DNA of 64,000 nt from Pilatotrama ljubarskyi (GCA_022385805.1 MU277670.1:777102-841101), one strand, 5' to 3'. Shown: positions 22,798 to 33,817, counted from the first letter of the stretch. The notes: generated by a model from the sequence alone, not told the origin. A program made the numbers and translations.

Positions 22798-23710
22798 GTC
22801 CTAGGATACGCAAGGAGATACTAGGGAAAACGACTGGATGATACTTCTACCACGTTTTGTGCACTTGGTCTGTACTTATCATGCCGGCGTGGGACACGGT
22901 GTTGGCACAAGCGGGGGGATGGGCCATGCGCCTGACGAGAACGACGCGTGGCACGCGCGCGGGTGGGGGATGCGCTAGTGCTAGCTTATGGAGGGGCGTG
23001 ACACTGGTTCTGGCATCGTCGGGTTAAATGAATAATATATACATGCCTGGTCAGAACTCGCGACACACGGATCAGATCCTCGCATAGCAAGCCGTGGAAT
23101 GCAAAGGGATGCATATGTGGTCGTACGGAGAATGAGGAGTGATAGCGAGTGCAACGCGCTCCGGCGCTGAGCGCTGAGGCCTGAGGCCCCGCGGCCACCA
23201 TATGGTGGCCCATCCGCTGACGTGCCGCGTTTGACTAATCTCAAGAGTCAACCGCGCTCTCGAAACAGCACACAGGACCTCCCCGGGGTTCATTTCATTG
23301 GGCGACCGCAGACGGAGTGCATTTCTTCAAGATGGCCGTGACAAATCAGTACTCATGTACACTCAGTCACTCAGTAAAGCCCACAAAGTCGGGCTCTCTG
23401 GGAGGACGGACAGGACACTCCCTCAAACCGTCGCGCTTGAAATATTCCACACGTTATCCGGACACCGGTGGTCGACTGGTTTAGAGAACATGGCGCATGC
23501 TGGCGCCTGACTTCTCCACCTTGTCGGTAACCCTCCGTGGGCAAGGCGGCTGTTGCAGCTAAGACACCCTGTACTCTACAATAATGCGACTCACACACGG
23601 AGTTCTACAGTTATACGACACAAAGCGAGACATGACACGATCTAGTCATTGCCAGCGAATTCAGAAACTAAACTGTGGTCGTATCAGTGCTCCGAAGTCA
23701 AAGGAAGCTA
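22798..23710. other. 913-bp spacer in the duplicated cassette
   Basis: No supported gene. It contains a palindromic CCACCATATGGTGG near 23195-23210 and a GC-rich GGCCTGAGGCCC stretch. It presumably contains the promoter of the 21535-22797 gene. Confidence 0.25.
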
Positions 23711-24388
23711 TCACGCACAATCGTCGTCTTTGTCGAAGCTGTCATCACCTTCAGGTGGGGCTACGCGAGGGAAGGCATCGAGAACCTTTCCTAGGGCAGC
23801 GTGGATGTCGATATGACGTTCCTCGGCCTTACCCTTGGCGTCAGTGACGGCTCCAACGAAGCTCCAGTAATCGCGCAACGCGTGAAAGCGTATATGGAAC
23901 CTATGCCATGCCATGCTGCCGCTTCCATCCAGGAAGGACACGGTACGGGTCATCTGCGTCAGAAATCGGGTGAGCTCGCGTCATCAGCGGTTGCTGCTGG
24001 TGTGCCACTGCACCTCTTCGGTAGTGACAATCGTATCGGCGGCAATGAGGATGGAGCTTATAGGGACTGGCTGGGAGGCGCAGAGGTTCGTCCCTTGACC
24101 GTCGCTCGCAACGACCTTACTCATAACGAGACCATCTGTCATGAGTGTGTGAGGTCGAGTCTATGCAGGACGGGTGACAACTCACACAATCCCGGGGCGA
24201 TCATAGCCAACACCATGTGAACGGGGATCCATGCAAGTCCGCGCAGCTCGGCACCTGATACTTGTGCCTCTATGGCTATCATGGAGTTACTGTTTGTAAA
24301 GGCAACTAGGGGCTCGCTATCCGGGAAAGCATGAGTGCGCATAATGAGTAATGACGGCGGATGGTTACACTCACCTGAGGATAGACAT
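23711..24388 (-). CDS. Cargo: small protein, copy 2 of a duplicated cassette, 169 aa
   Basis: Exons are 24375-24388 (14 nt), 24186-24316, 24014-24135 and 23711-23953; introns 50-60 nt; 170 codons. It is a paralogue of 20296-21162: both begin with a 14-nt exon encoding MS-(I/S)-(L/H), then EP/PEVV, then a hydrophobic strand and L-YG-(L/F)-V after the same intron. Both share an F.(I/V).F....(E/D)(F/Y) motif before the final helix. It has one more intron than its paralogue and a much shorter acidic tail (DDSFDKDDD). Function unknown. Confidence 0.65.
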
Positions 24389-24966
24389 GTCGTGAGTGAG
24401 GGGAAGGAAGTGGCACGGGAGAGGGAAACTCGCTTGCGTATTTACTAGTGCATTGCACGCACGACAAAGGGCTTTGGAGATGAGAGAGACAGAGTATCAT
24501 GGGCGTGCCGCAACCTTGCGCCCTTCAGACAATTTCGTACCGGACCGTATCGGACCGTCATTAGCAGCCGCTACACAACAGTTGTAGTCGCAGCCATCGT
24601 CGTGTTATGTATGTATCGAGAACCCGCGCATGAGTATCGTCAGCCGCCGTACCACACCACGCGACGCCCATAGAGACGTAGCCGGTCGCAAAGGGTGGGC
24701 AGAAACGAGTCCAATCTACGCTCCAACAGTTTCATCTCCTTGCCTTGCAAACTTACAACGCGTTGTTGGATTCAGAGATACCAAGCCAGGCATACGGAGA
24801 GTACCGACAAAGCCAGACCGGCGTACTGCAGGCCATGTTAGCCTGCAGATTAGGAAGAGCGCTGAGGACAACGCACCGCCGCATACATCAGTAGGCTCCT
24901 CGTCCTGACAATCTCCCCGTGATAACCGGACTCCCCTGGACGTCACGGATGAGCCTCAATAGTCGT
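24389..24966. other. Spacer
   Basis: 578 bp between two minus-strand genes, including the promoter side of the 23711-24388 gene. No supported gene was seen. A short GATACGGTCCG-type imperfect repeat (CGGACCGTATCGGACCGTC) lies near 24540-24560. Confidence 0.25.
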
Positions 24967-26276
24967 TTAGTGCGAGAGACACTGACGGGCTACCCAGAGC
25001 GCCACGAAGGGGAGCGCGCTTGTGTTAGTGACTCCTGTCGCGACGAGAAAACGATCGCGGGATGGATCGTAGTTGGCCTATCTCATGGTTTGTGTCACGT
25101 CGACGATATGATCCAGATAATGAAGGACGCACCGCGATTGCCATGACCGTGTTATCGGCTATCAAGGTGGGTTCAGCTACACCGGGATCGGAGCGACACG
25201 ATTGCAGTGCTGCTCACCGCCGAGAGGTAACGTCTGATGGAGCAGACCATTATGCACATCCCACAGGTGGACCTTTCCTACCGTACTGCCTCCGAGGAGA
25301 GCGTGGCCGCCGTGAACGAAGAGCACAGGTACCGCTCGGAGCGTGGTTACTGGGTGAGCAAATGACCTGAGTGCTGCTTGTGACGTCAAGTCGTATAGGT
25401 CGAAGCCGGAAACCATGTTGGAGATGGCAATCGTGGTACCATCTGGACTGACACTCGCATGCGCACTGGTGACAGGTGCTGTGGATGAGTGCCCGTTTGG
25501 CGCGTCAAACAAACAGTCGGCTTACATTGGTCCCTCCAATGGAATGTGTCGGACGGCGGACCAGTTGTTGCCGTCAAATATGCTAGAGATATCGGTGAGA
25601 CACAAGAAGCATCAATCTATCGTCAATCGAACCGACCTGATTCCATGAAACATGAAAGTGACCAGCAAGAGTGATGCATGCGTTCGAGACTTTGTCCAGT
25701 GGATCCCAGTAACCAGCACTTCGCGGCCGTCGTTGAGGGAGCTGCGAGGAGGCTCCGGGAGGTCAACAACGTGCACCCAAGTACCTGCAGAGGTTGAGAA
25801 GACGAGACGACGAGGCGGAATAGACCTACTTACTGTGCTTCAACCGCCATACGGCGACTTCTCGGACAGCTCCCGAAGCAAGCCACCCCCCTCTCACCTC
25901 TAGATGTTCGACCGGAAAATGGTGTGCCCAAAAGCCGCCTAAATTCAGGTCATTCTGCAGCACGTCAGCGAAGCCACGAATGCAAATGAAGGGCTCAACT
26001 GCGTACCGGGCCCACAGAAATGGAGGCAATCGATCCCTCCTGCGTGCCGCACAGGAAGGCATCTTCACTCTCGGCATGCCACGCTAAGGAGAGGATGGCC
26101 GAGGAACTCGTGTATTTGTGCAGCAGTATCTGGTCTGCGACGCGCCAGACGTACGCGGTGCAATCCCTGACTCCCGTCGTGACGATGTAGGTACCTCGGT
26201 AGCTGAACGCTACCGCTGTAACGCCACCGGTGTGGCCTCTCGTCAACCGACCTAGCTCCTCGTAGCGGAGAGGCAT
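24967..26276 (-). CDS. Cargo: WD40-repeat protein, 326 aa
   Basis: There are seven exons: 26007-26276, 25834-25954, 25637-25784, 25526-25582, 25218-25465, 25133-25158 and 24967-25077. The total is 327 codons, with introns of 49-60 nt. The N-terminus has a classic WD repeat (GHTGGVTAVAFS...DCTAYVWRV), then ILSLAWH, GFWAHHFPVEHL...REVAVWRL, SVSPDGTTIAISNMVSGF, HALLGGSTVGKVHLWDV and a final blade DRFLVATGVTN...VALWVAR. This is a beta-propeller of probably seven blades, cytosolic or nuclear, for protein-protein contacts. All seven exons fit without a stop, so the copy looks functional. It is transcribed divergently from the SUN-domain gene. From memory, WD40 proteins starting this way are abundant in polypores; not checked. 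Confidence 0.85.
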
Positions 26277-26563
26277 GTTCTTCTGAAGTCAAGTTTCCGA
26301 GTGGCTACGCTGTAGCTCGCGCGTGGTGCGTAGGCCATCCCGCTGAGTAGGGCATCGGACATTACCGAGGTGAACAAAGGATTTGCTTTCTCGTTGGCGC
26401 CCGGTGGCTGTCTGGAGTTCCGAGCGTCAATACATGCACAGTACTTATGCACAAGCTCAACGTCAACGCCTAGCCCGACGCCTGCAGTCTCGTTCTTGAC
26501 TCTGACTCCAATCTGCTATTTCCCTACGAAGGACGCTACCCTCGCTACTATAATCACCGCCCC
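26277..26563. promoter_or_regulatory. Divergent promoter of the WD40 and SUN cargo genes
   Basis: 287 bp separate the two start codons. CTACTATAATCACC, just 15-20 bp before the SUN start, is TATA-like but close to the ATG. Both genes must be driven from here, which suggests coordinated expression. Confidence 0.45.
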
Positions 26564-27633
26564 ATGCCTCGGCCAGAACCAGCTTCGCAAGACCCTTTCG
26601 CAAATCGCTTCATATATGAGGAGGCTGCGCGTGGTATGTACTTGTACTCACTTCCTTCGTCCCGAGTGAGTGCTCAAGGACTGCCTGCGAGGAAGCAAAT
26701 AACCAGAATGCTCAAGCAGGCCCAAGGCATGCCGCAGAAGATCCGCGCGTCCAGCGATCCACGCGCGGCCACGACCGCAGCGAAGTCTGCTACGCGCAGC
26801 CCCTCGTCCTGACGTCCGGTTTCAGCATGGTGCTATCGCTCAGCCTAGCTGTCCTCGCATATCTTTTCATGTCGCAAGCAAGCCTGAATGCGTTCGAGTT
26901 CACATGGTCTGTGGAGTTTGCTGGTCGATGGACTCTACAGCTTCGTGCGTGTCCTCTGCAAGGCAAATGCTTCCCCGACACGGTGCAAGAGCAAGTTAAC
27001 CTCGCACTTGCCACTATCCTCCGGGGTCCAGTCAGACTCCGCGATTATGCCCTATACGTAGATGGCGGACGCGTCTGGCCTCCGCTTACCAGCAACCGAT
27101 CAGAGTCAGCGTTCGCTGAGTCCCCGCGCCAGCTCCATCCGCCAGAGGTTGCTCTCTCCGAAGACATCCGCATAGGAAATTGCTGGGAGAGTCCGCAAAT
27201 GCCTTCGCAGTTGGCTGTCGTCCTTGACCAGCTCATTCATCCCACCAACGTCACTATCGACCATATCCCCCTCGAGATCGCCGCAGACATTGGCGAGGCA
27301 CCGCGTCACCTGCTCCTTTGGGGAGTCGTAGAGGGCACGGGAAACCATGGACGATATCACGACCTCCGTCAGGCGTACCAGGATCCTTCCCCCGGCGCTG
27401 CAGCCCGTTTTGGCCCGTCTCTGAGGTCAGACACGGATACTTACGCGCTCCTAGCGGACTTCACGTACGACATTCACGCACCTCTGCATATCCAAACTTT
27501 TCAGATCGATCCCCGGGTAGTCGAGTCGCGTATGGACTTCGGCCTGATTGTCTTGGAGATTCTAGACAACTGGGGCAGTAACTCGACGTGTCTCTACCGA
27601 CTACGCATCCATGGGAGTGATGTTGAGTTGTAG
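26564..27633 (+). CDS. Cargo: SUN-domain inner-nuclear-membrane-type protein, 327 aa
   Basis: Exons are 26564-26633, 26679-26784 and 26826-27633 (introns 45 and 41 nt); 328 codons. The N-terminal about 58 residues are basic (RKQITRMLKQ), expected in the nucleoplasm or cytosol. MVLSLSLAVLAYLFMSQA is the single membrane helix (about 60-77). The rest is a complete SUN (Sad1/UNC-84) domain: DYALYVDGGRV, GNCWES..., PTNVTIDHIPLEIAADIG, APRHLLLWGVVEG, ALLADFTYDI, HIQTFQID, MDFGLIVLEILDNWG and STCLYRLRIHG. SUN proteins sit in the inner nuclear envelope and bind KASH partners in the perinuclear space to couple nuclei to the cytoskeleton. At 327 residues it lacks the long lumenal coiled coil of many SUN proteins. 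Finding a SUN gene inside a transposon is unexpected. Confidence 0.88.
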
Positions 27634-27911
27634 GCAGCAAATACAGCGCCATGAGGCCTTCTATCTCTACGCCTGCTAGCACCTGTCAGTCGGCCTTACG
27701 CCACCATTCAGGGGTCAGAGCCACTCGCAGGCGTGCGCAAAGGAGGGCCGACAAAGTCCGCTATCCGGTATCCGCACCAAGGCCCCTTCTGCCTCTTCAT
27801 TGGCATCGTCCTACTCATTGTTACGGTACAGACTGGCCTCTTGCGCGCAACTGCCTTAAGTACTCCTTCCGTGGAACTGGTGAACCTTCTCATTTCCCCT
27901 CAACCACAAGG
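27634..27911. other. Spacer between the SUN gene and the next cargo gene
   Basis: 278 bp. A short frame on the plus strand encodes a hydrophobic stretch, GPFCLFIGIVLLIVTVQTGLL, near 27780-27845. It could be an unrecognised exon with a membrane helix for the following gene. I could not join it with confidence. Confidence 0.25.
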
Positions 27912-30900
27912 ATGAGCCACCCGACCTCTAGTGAGCAGGGCAGCCCTTTCTCGCAGCATAGCAATGATTCGACAGGTGCTCAGAGTGATATTTCGTCACG
28001 AATTCCCATCTCTGACACTCGCCCTCAGGTTCGGGCATCCCGCACAAGCGCCCTATGGAAGACACCGCCGCACACTCGTTCGAGAATACCAAGGTGTCTA
28101 GGCACTGCGACTCGGTGCGTGTAGCTAGCTCCTTTGCCTGTGGAGATTCTGATAGCCAACACTCCCCTCAGGAAGCCGTTCCACCACTACGATTGTCACC
28201 TGAGACAGACGTAAGGCCGACGCTCGATTGCCTCGCACTGTACTAAGCATCCACTATTCAGGATACTTCACATGCTCACGAGGTACCGAACCGTACACCC
28301 AGAGTAAGCAGTTCTTCGTTCACGAGTCAGCAGTAGCATTTTACCAACCAGCGACAGAAGCTCCCGCAACACCATACGCAAGGCCCGGAAAGCGCTGGGG
28401 CGAGTGTTCACCAAATCCTATGCTCTGACGGTCTCTGATGGGCATTGCAGCCAAGCCAGCTCGTTCCGGCCGTTCGACCGCCGCGTTCCGACCAGCACCC
28501 GCCGCCCGGCGCCGGCCGCCGACGTCGCGAGCGTCGAACTATCCCGGGCACTGACGTATTCCGCCTTGCGTTGGTTGACCAACCGCGCAATGCCGGAGCA
28601 TTCCCTGGCGCGCGGCTTAGACCACCATCGGTCGGGACGCAGGAGAGACCCGCGGCAGTTATGGCGGTTCGTTCTGCCATCAGCCCTGCGCACGACTGAG
28701 CTGATGCATGCTACTGTAGGGCTCATCTAGCCTCGCTTCAGGCGCGCGATACGACACTGCCGGACTCATACCGCATGGACATGCTACATCTGCGTTTTAC
28801 GGTGCTGGAGGAGCCGGCCAGTACGCGGCCTCACAGTCCGTGATATCGCACGTCCCAAGCTACATGCCTTCACAGCCTACTGGGCCTCACTGGCGCCAAC
28901 CCGCCGAGTCCTCGCATGCCATGGCGATTGTAGGTGCACGAGGACCGCGAGCACCACACCCCGACATCGTCAACACTGTTCGAAGCCTGTACTGTGACGT
29001 GCACGGCGAACCCCTTGTATGTCGCACGCCTGAACCATTTACGCTGAATTTAAACTTTTACTAGACCGAAGTGCGCGCGGTGGATCTTTGGAACAGCTTC
29101 GACGACGCCCATCGGCAGCACGTTTTGCAACATTATGACCGCATGTGCGCGGAAGCCGGGTTGCGCAGGACGCAACAGCAATCCTCGGTACACGCCGTCT
29201 CCGATACTGGCGCAATTGAGCCTATGCCGAGCGTACCCGGAGCACACTATGGCGCAATCACTGCCCCGCAACATGCTGCTCTGCTGCCCCAACCCGCATA
29301 CTTCTCTCGGCGTGTCATGGAAGGGCCTGCATTGCAGTTGGACCTCGGCACGAACGATGCATCGAGGCGCCCTTTGGCCAGAGACATGTCGCGTTCGACC
29401 CTGTCCTCGATAGAGGATATGGGCATCCAGTTCATGGAAAACGTCGTCGAATCCGCAGAGCCGTCGAACGAGCAGGAACAGTTCCCACCGCCTCATTCTC
29501 AGCGTGCCCAGGCAGCGACCATCGACATGGGAAAGGTGAGTGAACTCCCGAGATCCGAAGGCTGCGGCTGATGCGCAGCGGCCAGGGTCGTGCACAAGTC
29601 GTATCGGAGACCAACGACAGCGATGACGAGGACGTCCTTTCCCCTCAGACAGCGCGTGGCCCCAGCATCGATGACGAAGAGGTATGTGTGTGTTCCTCTG
29701 CCCATACGCAACGGATGACTGAGGCAGCGTAGCCCGGGGACCAGTCCGGGTACCTGAACGCGCAGGTTGTCATGCTAATGTTGCAACAGATCAAGGGCCT
29801 ACGTGAGACTTGCCAAGCGCAAGCGGAGATGCTCAAGGAGAGTGTGGACAGCAACCGGCGGTTCCAGTACGTACGCCTCCGCCTTCCTCCTATCGATTCA
29901 GATTCTGAAGATGCAGCGCAGGCAGATGATGGCTCAGGAGATGCAGGCGCTGAAGGGGAGCACATCGCCGAAGACGACGGATCGGGGCGCGAATCAAGCC
30001 TCTACATCTTCGTCCGCGTCTGCCATCAAGAGCACAAACACCCGCGCGGCTGACCGCAAGGTAGAGCGTAGGGCCGCCAAGGCGATTGGCGTCGACCTTC
30101 CTCTCACACCTGAGGAGATCGAAGCCGCGGCGCGCTGCACTCTGCAGGTACGCTTGATCATTCAAGTTGTCGAGACGACGTCATGCTCATTGCATCGTTG
30201 CGTAGGACCGGGTTCGTACTCACGTCCTCGCGTTGCTCAAGGTACCGAACACGACGAAGCTAGCTGAACGGTGCCCTCCCCTCTCCGATGAACAAATCAA
30301 GTGTTACGACGAAGACGACGGGACTGTGGTGTGCACGCCAGACCATTTTCGAATCGACTTTCAACACCCATGGAAAGGCTTCCCTTTCAACGAGGAGGCG
30401 AGGGGTATCGCGATCGATACGTTCCTCAAGAAGGCGGACGCTGGCGCCTTTGCGGCAGACAGGCTGCCGGAGCATATGTTGACCACCACCTACGTCGGAG
30501 GCGTGCTCGATCAATATATGAGCTCCTTGCGCCGCTCATATCGGCTCCAGGTCACACCGCTACCCGAAGACAAGAAGTGGAAGGGGCAGAAGAGAACCGC
30601 GAAGAATTCCCGACAGGGAACGGTAAGTCCTATTGCTTCCTCCGGGCTCGTACTTCTATCTGATGCTGTCCTAGTTATACAGCAGCAGACGGTTTGTCGT
30701 GCTCACTATCCCAGGCATGGAGCGACATCGCATCCTCTTCGATAGGCTGGACGCAAGTCATATGAGCGGAGATGAGACTGACGGACCGAAGGTGAAGCAT
30801 TCCGCCAAGTACCGCATCGTGCTTGCCGAGTGGCAGAGCGAAGCATTCCGCACGTTCCTATGGCGTATCGACACTAAGTACATCGAGTACTGGGAAACAC

Positions 30901-31097
30901 CCCCGAGGAAACGTCGTGTCAACGGCAACGGCATACGTGTTCGAGTGCTCTCTGCGAACTCCCGCACTGAGCGCGGAAGCGCTCCGCAGCGTCTGTGGAG
31001 GAACTGCTATGACGAAGGTTGGCTAGGAAAGCTCAAGGACTGGCAGAAGGAACTTCTCGATATTGTAGATGAGGACTACGACTTTTCTATGCCTTGA
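27912..31097 (+). CDS. Cargo: long multi-exon protein of unknown function with conserved C-terminal domain
   Basis: The 3' half (about 28795-31097) is well supported. Successive exons join in frame through introns of 40-60 nt, the last intron being 30623-30674 and the last exon 30675-31097 (141 codons). The 5' start at 27912 and exons before 28795 are tentative. Order: a Ser/Pro-rich N-terminus; PSYMPSQPTGPHWRQ; TEVRAVDLWNSFDDAHR; an acidic NDSDDEDV stretch; a Gln/Met-rich helix (QRRQMMAQEMQALKG); a basic AADRKVERRAAK; DRVRTHVLALLKVPNTT; FRIDFQHPWKGFPFNEEAR; and the C-terminal YRIV..WQSEAFRTFLW...LWRNCYDEGWL...DIVDEDYDF domain shared with 17126-17630. The bipartite layout with basic and acidic patches suggests a nuclear protein. 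From memory, similar proteins are common in polypores and unnamed. Confidence 0.6.
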
Positions 31098-31184
31098 TTA
31101 CAATAAAGTGTTGCTCACGACACGCTGTACATCTGCACAGGTGGGCTTCGGTAGCTTTGGCGGCCGCGAGCCCGTGAGTTCGGT

Positions 31185-32250
31185 TGTGAGTGAACGGGCG
31201 GGTGTCGGGTGGTACGGTCTAGCGGGGCGAGCAAGAGAGCAGCGTGACGGCGCCACGGGTGGCGTCTCCTGGAGCGTGCGTGCGCGGGTCGGGGCGGCCG
31301 GGCGCGGCGCGGCCGTGCGTGTTGTGTGCCGGTGGGTGTTGGGCGGTGCGGTCTAACACGGGGCGGCTTGACGGCACCACGGTTGGCGTCGCCTGGAGCA
31401 CGCAAGCGGGAGTCGGGGTGGGGCGGGGTGACCGTGCGCATGAGCGTGGCCGGGTGTCGAGCGGTGGGGTCTGCCGCGGCCAGCAGGGGCGCGGAGCGAC
31501 GGCGCTGCGGACTCGCGTCGTCTGCGGCGCGCGGGCGCTGGTCGGTTCGTGGCGGCGAGTATCGAGGGGCGCGCTCGCGCGCGTAGGACCGGACGGGGCG
31601 GCGTGACCTTGGGCGTATGCGCGGGGCGGACGTTGAGCGGTGCATTCTAGCATGGCCAGGAGAGGGGCGGCGTGACGGCGCCACGGCTCGCGTTACCCGG
31701 AGCGCGCAAGTGTGAGTCGGGGCAGGCGGTGCGACCGTGCGCATGAGCGTGGGCAGGTGTCGAGCGGTGGTGTTTACCGCGGCCAGGAGGGGTGCGGAGT
31801 GACGGCGCTACGGATCGCGTCGTCTGCAGCGCACGAGCGCGGGTCGGTTCGTGGCGGCGAGTATCGAGGGGCGGGCGCGTAAGGCAGGCGCGACCTTGGG
31901 CGTGTGCGTGGGCGAGTGTCGAGCGGTGCGGCCTGGCCTGGCTCGGAGGTGGGGGCATGACGACAGTACGGACGCGTCGCCTCGAGCGCGCGAGCGCGAG
32001 TCGTTGCGGAGGGGCGCGTGTGGAGGGGCGCGTGCGGAGGGGTGCCCGTGCGAGGCGGGAGGAGGCGGGGTGACCTTTGGGCGGGTGCGCGGGCGTGTGT
32101 GGAGCGGTGCGGTCTAGCGCGGCGAGGAGGAGAGCGGTGCGATGGCGCCACGGACGGCGTGGTCTGGAGCCCGCGTGTGCGAGGCCGGGCGGGGCGACGT
32201 GACCGTGTGCACGTGCGCGGGCTGGTGTTGAGCGGTGCAGTCTACCGCGG
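31185..32250. repeat. GC-rich degenerate array inside and just internal to the right TIR
   Basis: This is the mirror image of the left array. Compared with the left arm it holds extra repeat units between 31185 and 31311, including one more copy of the CGTACCACCCGACACC-like core on the complementary strand. The array length therefore differs between the arms even though the outer 1,906 bp are the same. Confidence 0.6.
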
Positions 32251-33216
32251 TCAGGAGGGGTGAGGTGTCACAGCATAGAGAGTGGCGTGGTAAGGCGTAG
32301 CTCGGTGCAGTTGAGTGGTGACCGGTGACGGCGCACAGAATGGCGGGGTCGTGACGGCGGGTAGACTCGCGCGATTGGATGGGGGATGCGTGACGTGGTG
32401 CGGAAGGGGGCGGTCTGGCACGCGTGCCAAATGGGTGCGATGTGACAACGGGTGGAAAAGGCGCCGTTGCGCGTGTGTGGCTGCTAAGAGGCACAAAAGC
32501 GTGGTCAGTCAAAGAGGTTGTCGCGAGGATGTGTGACGGCGTACATGAGGGTCCTTGCCTTTGCAGAAGTCCTGTGGAGGCGAGCGAGGATTGTTTGCTG
32601 GTATCATCACCTGCCATCCTGATCAGATTGAACGTCACAGCCAACAAGTTCAAGGACGAGATCCGCGCGTACCTAGACCATCATTCACAGCGGTGGCTGC
32701 TGGTAATTCAGCCCTCGCCTTCGCTGCTACACGAGAGACGCGGGGCGGGCTTCAATCTGGTTGGTGAGGAATACCCCGCTCCCAGGGCATGGGAGGCATG
32801 CGGAGGCGTCTGAAGGCGTGACCTGGTCGTCCACGTCAACATATCTTGCGCCAGCTACGACAAGGGTGGGAAGGCGGTGGATAGCCTCGTGGCGAGAGTG
32901 TCGTTAGTTTAACTAAAGCGTTTGGTCAATGCTGGGGTATACGCAAGCCACATTACCTCAAAAGGTAAAGCGAGCACAAACCTATCACATCGCCGAGCAG
33001 GACGTTGATACGTGGCTATCGCAGTGCTATCGCATGGGTGCATACATAGATGTGATAGTTTTCCTTTCCCCGTCCGCCATATATGTACCATAGCCCAGTG
33101 ATAGTTTAACTCCGCCGCACTGCGGGAGGCGTGCGAAAGCCGGGTTACAGTTAAACGCCCGTCGCGGCTATCCCCTGGCTATAGCTCCCCGGGGTCCCCC
33201 CCCTTTGCCTGCCGTG
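31311..33216 (-). repeat. Right terminal inverted repeat, 1,906 bp
   Basis: Inverted copy of 1962-3867, ending in CCTGCCGTG. It starts 213 bp after the stop of the last cargo gene. Only two base differences from the left arm were found, with no insertion or deletion. Confidence 0.93.
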
Positions 33217-33219
33217 TGA
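33217..33219. repeat. Target-site duplication TGA, right copy
   Basis: TGA directly follows the terminal CCTGCCGTG and matches TGA at 1959-1961 on the other side. Confidence 0.75.
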
Positions 33220-33817
33220 GGATCCGCGTCGGCTCGGCGGGCGTCCACCCTGGGGTGATTGCGCGTTTGGCATCCTGGCAAGTACATACCCGCACAGCGA
33301 GCTCGCACTCGTCGAGCAAACCGAAGATGATGATGCAAGTGTCCGATGCACGAGTATAGTGATATTACACCGGCAGATGTCTATACAGTAGGGAAAGTGT
33401 GGTGAACAACGCGAAAACGAGGTGTGTAGGAGAGTGCCTGGTATTCCACTGAAGTCGTTGAGTAGCAGCGTGCCTATTTGCAAGTCCTTGTGAAAGAGAT
33501 GTGAGAAGCACAGAGCAGAGGTGAATCCAGGCGTCCACTGGTGTCGTGATGTAGCTCATGTGCACTGGCATGCCCGGCGGTCTATGGCACATATCCGCAG
33601 CCTCTCCGAATAAACACTTCCCACCGTATGCGCAGCACTACCACGAGTCCTCCTCGGCGCGGGCGTTCGAAGATCGGCCCATGGGAGAAACGCCGCTAGC
33701 ATGTGTGATACCGCCGCCCTGGAAGACATTCGTCGGTCCATTCGAATGCGGCAGATGGACTTGGCGTGGCAAGCAGTCGATAAGGAGGAAGCAGAGGATG
33801 GTCCGAATGATGCTGGG
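33220..33817. other. Host intergenic DNA right of the transposon
   Basis: 598 bp between the element and the 3' end of the next minus-strand gene. No gene recognised. It is the displaced upstream region of the gene at 1-1716 and may still hold part of its old promoter. Confidence 0.3.

Larger units (their letters stand above)
1962..33216. mobile_element. 31.3-kb cargo-carrying DNA transposon with 1.9-kb TIRs (Plavaka/CACTA-like)
   Basis: Seen: the two outer ends are exact mirror images (CACGGCAGGCAAAG, eight G, ACCCCGG...), the inverted arms are 1,906 bp each with no length difference, and TGA flanks both ends. An intact transposase gene lies on the minus strand next to the left arm. Twelve or more other genes fill the interior, all with introns in open, consistent frames. 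Known: CACTA-type (CMC) elements end in CAC..., make 2-3 bp duplications and use a DDE transposase with C(2)C and MH motifs, all present here. Inferred: this is one autonomous unit carrying cargo, not two small elements that happen to flank host genes, because the only duplication lies at the outer edges. It was probably active recently, because I found only two substitutions between the arms. Confidence 0.88.

Noticed and set aside
1962..33216. Two independent small elements flanking host genes (composite by chance)
   Set aside because: Only the outer edges carry the TGA duplication. The inner edges show no terminus or duplication, and the transposase lies between the arms.
1962..33216. Starship-type element
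   Set aside because: Starships start with a tyrosine recombinase (DUF3435) gene and lack long TIRs. Here the enzyme is a DDE CACTA-type transposase and the TIRs are 1.9 kb.
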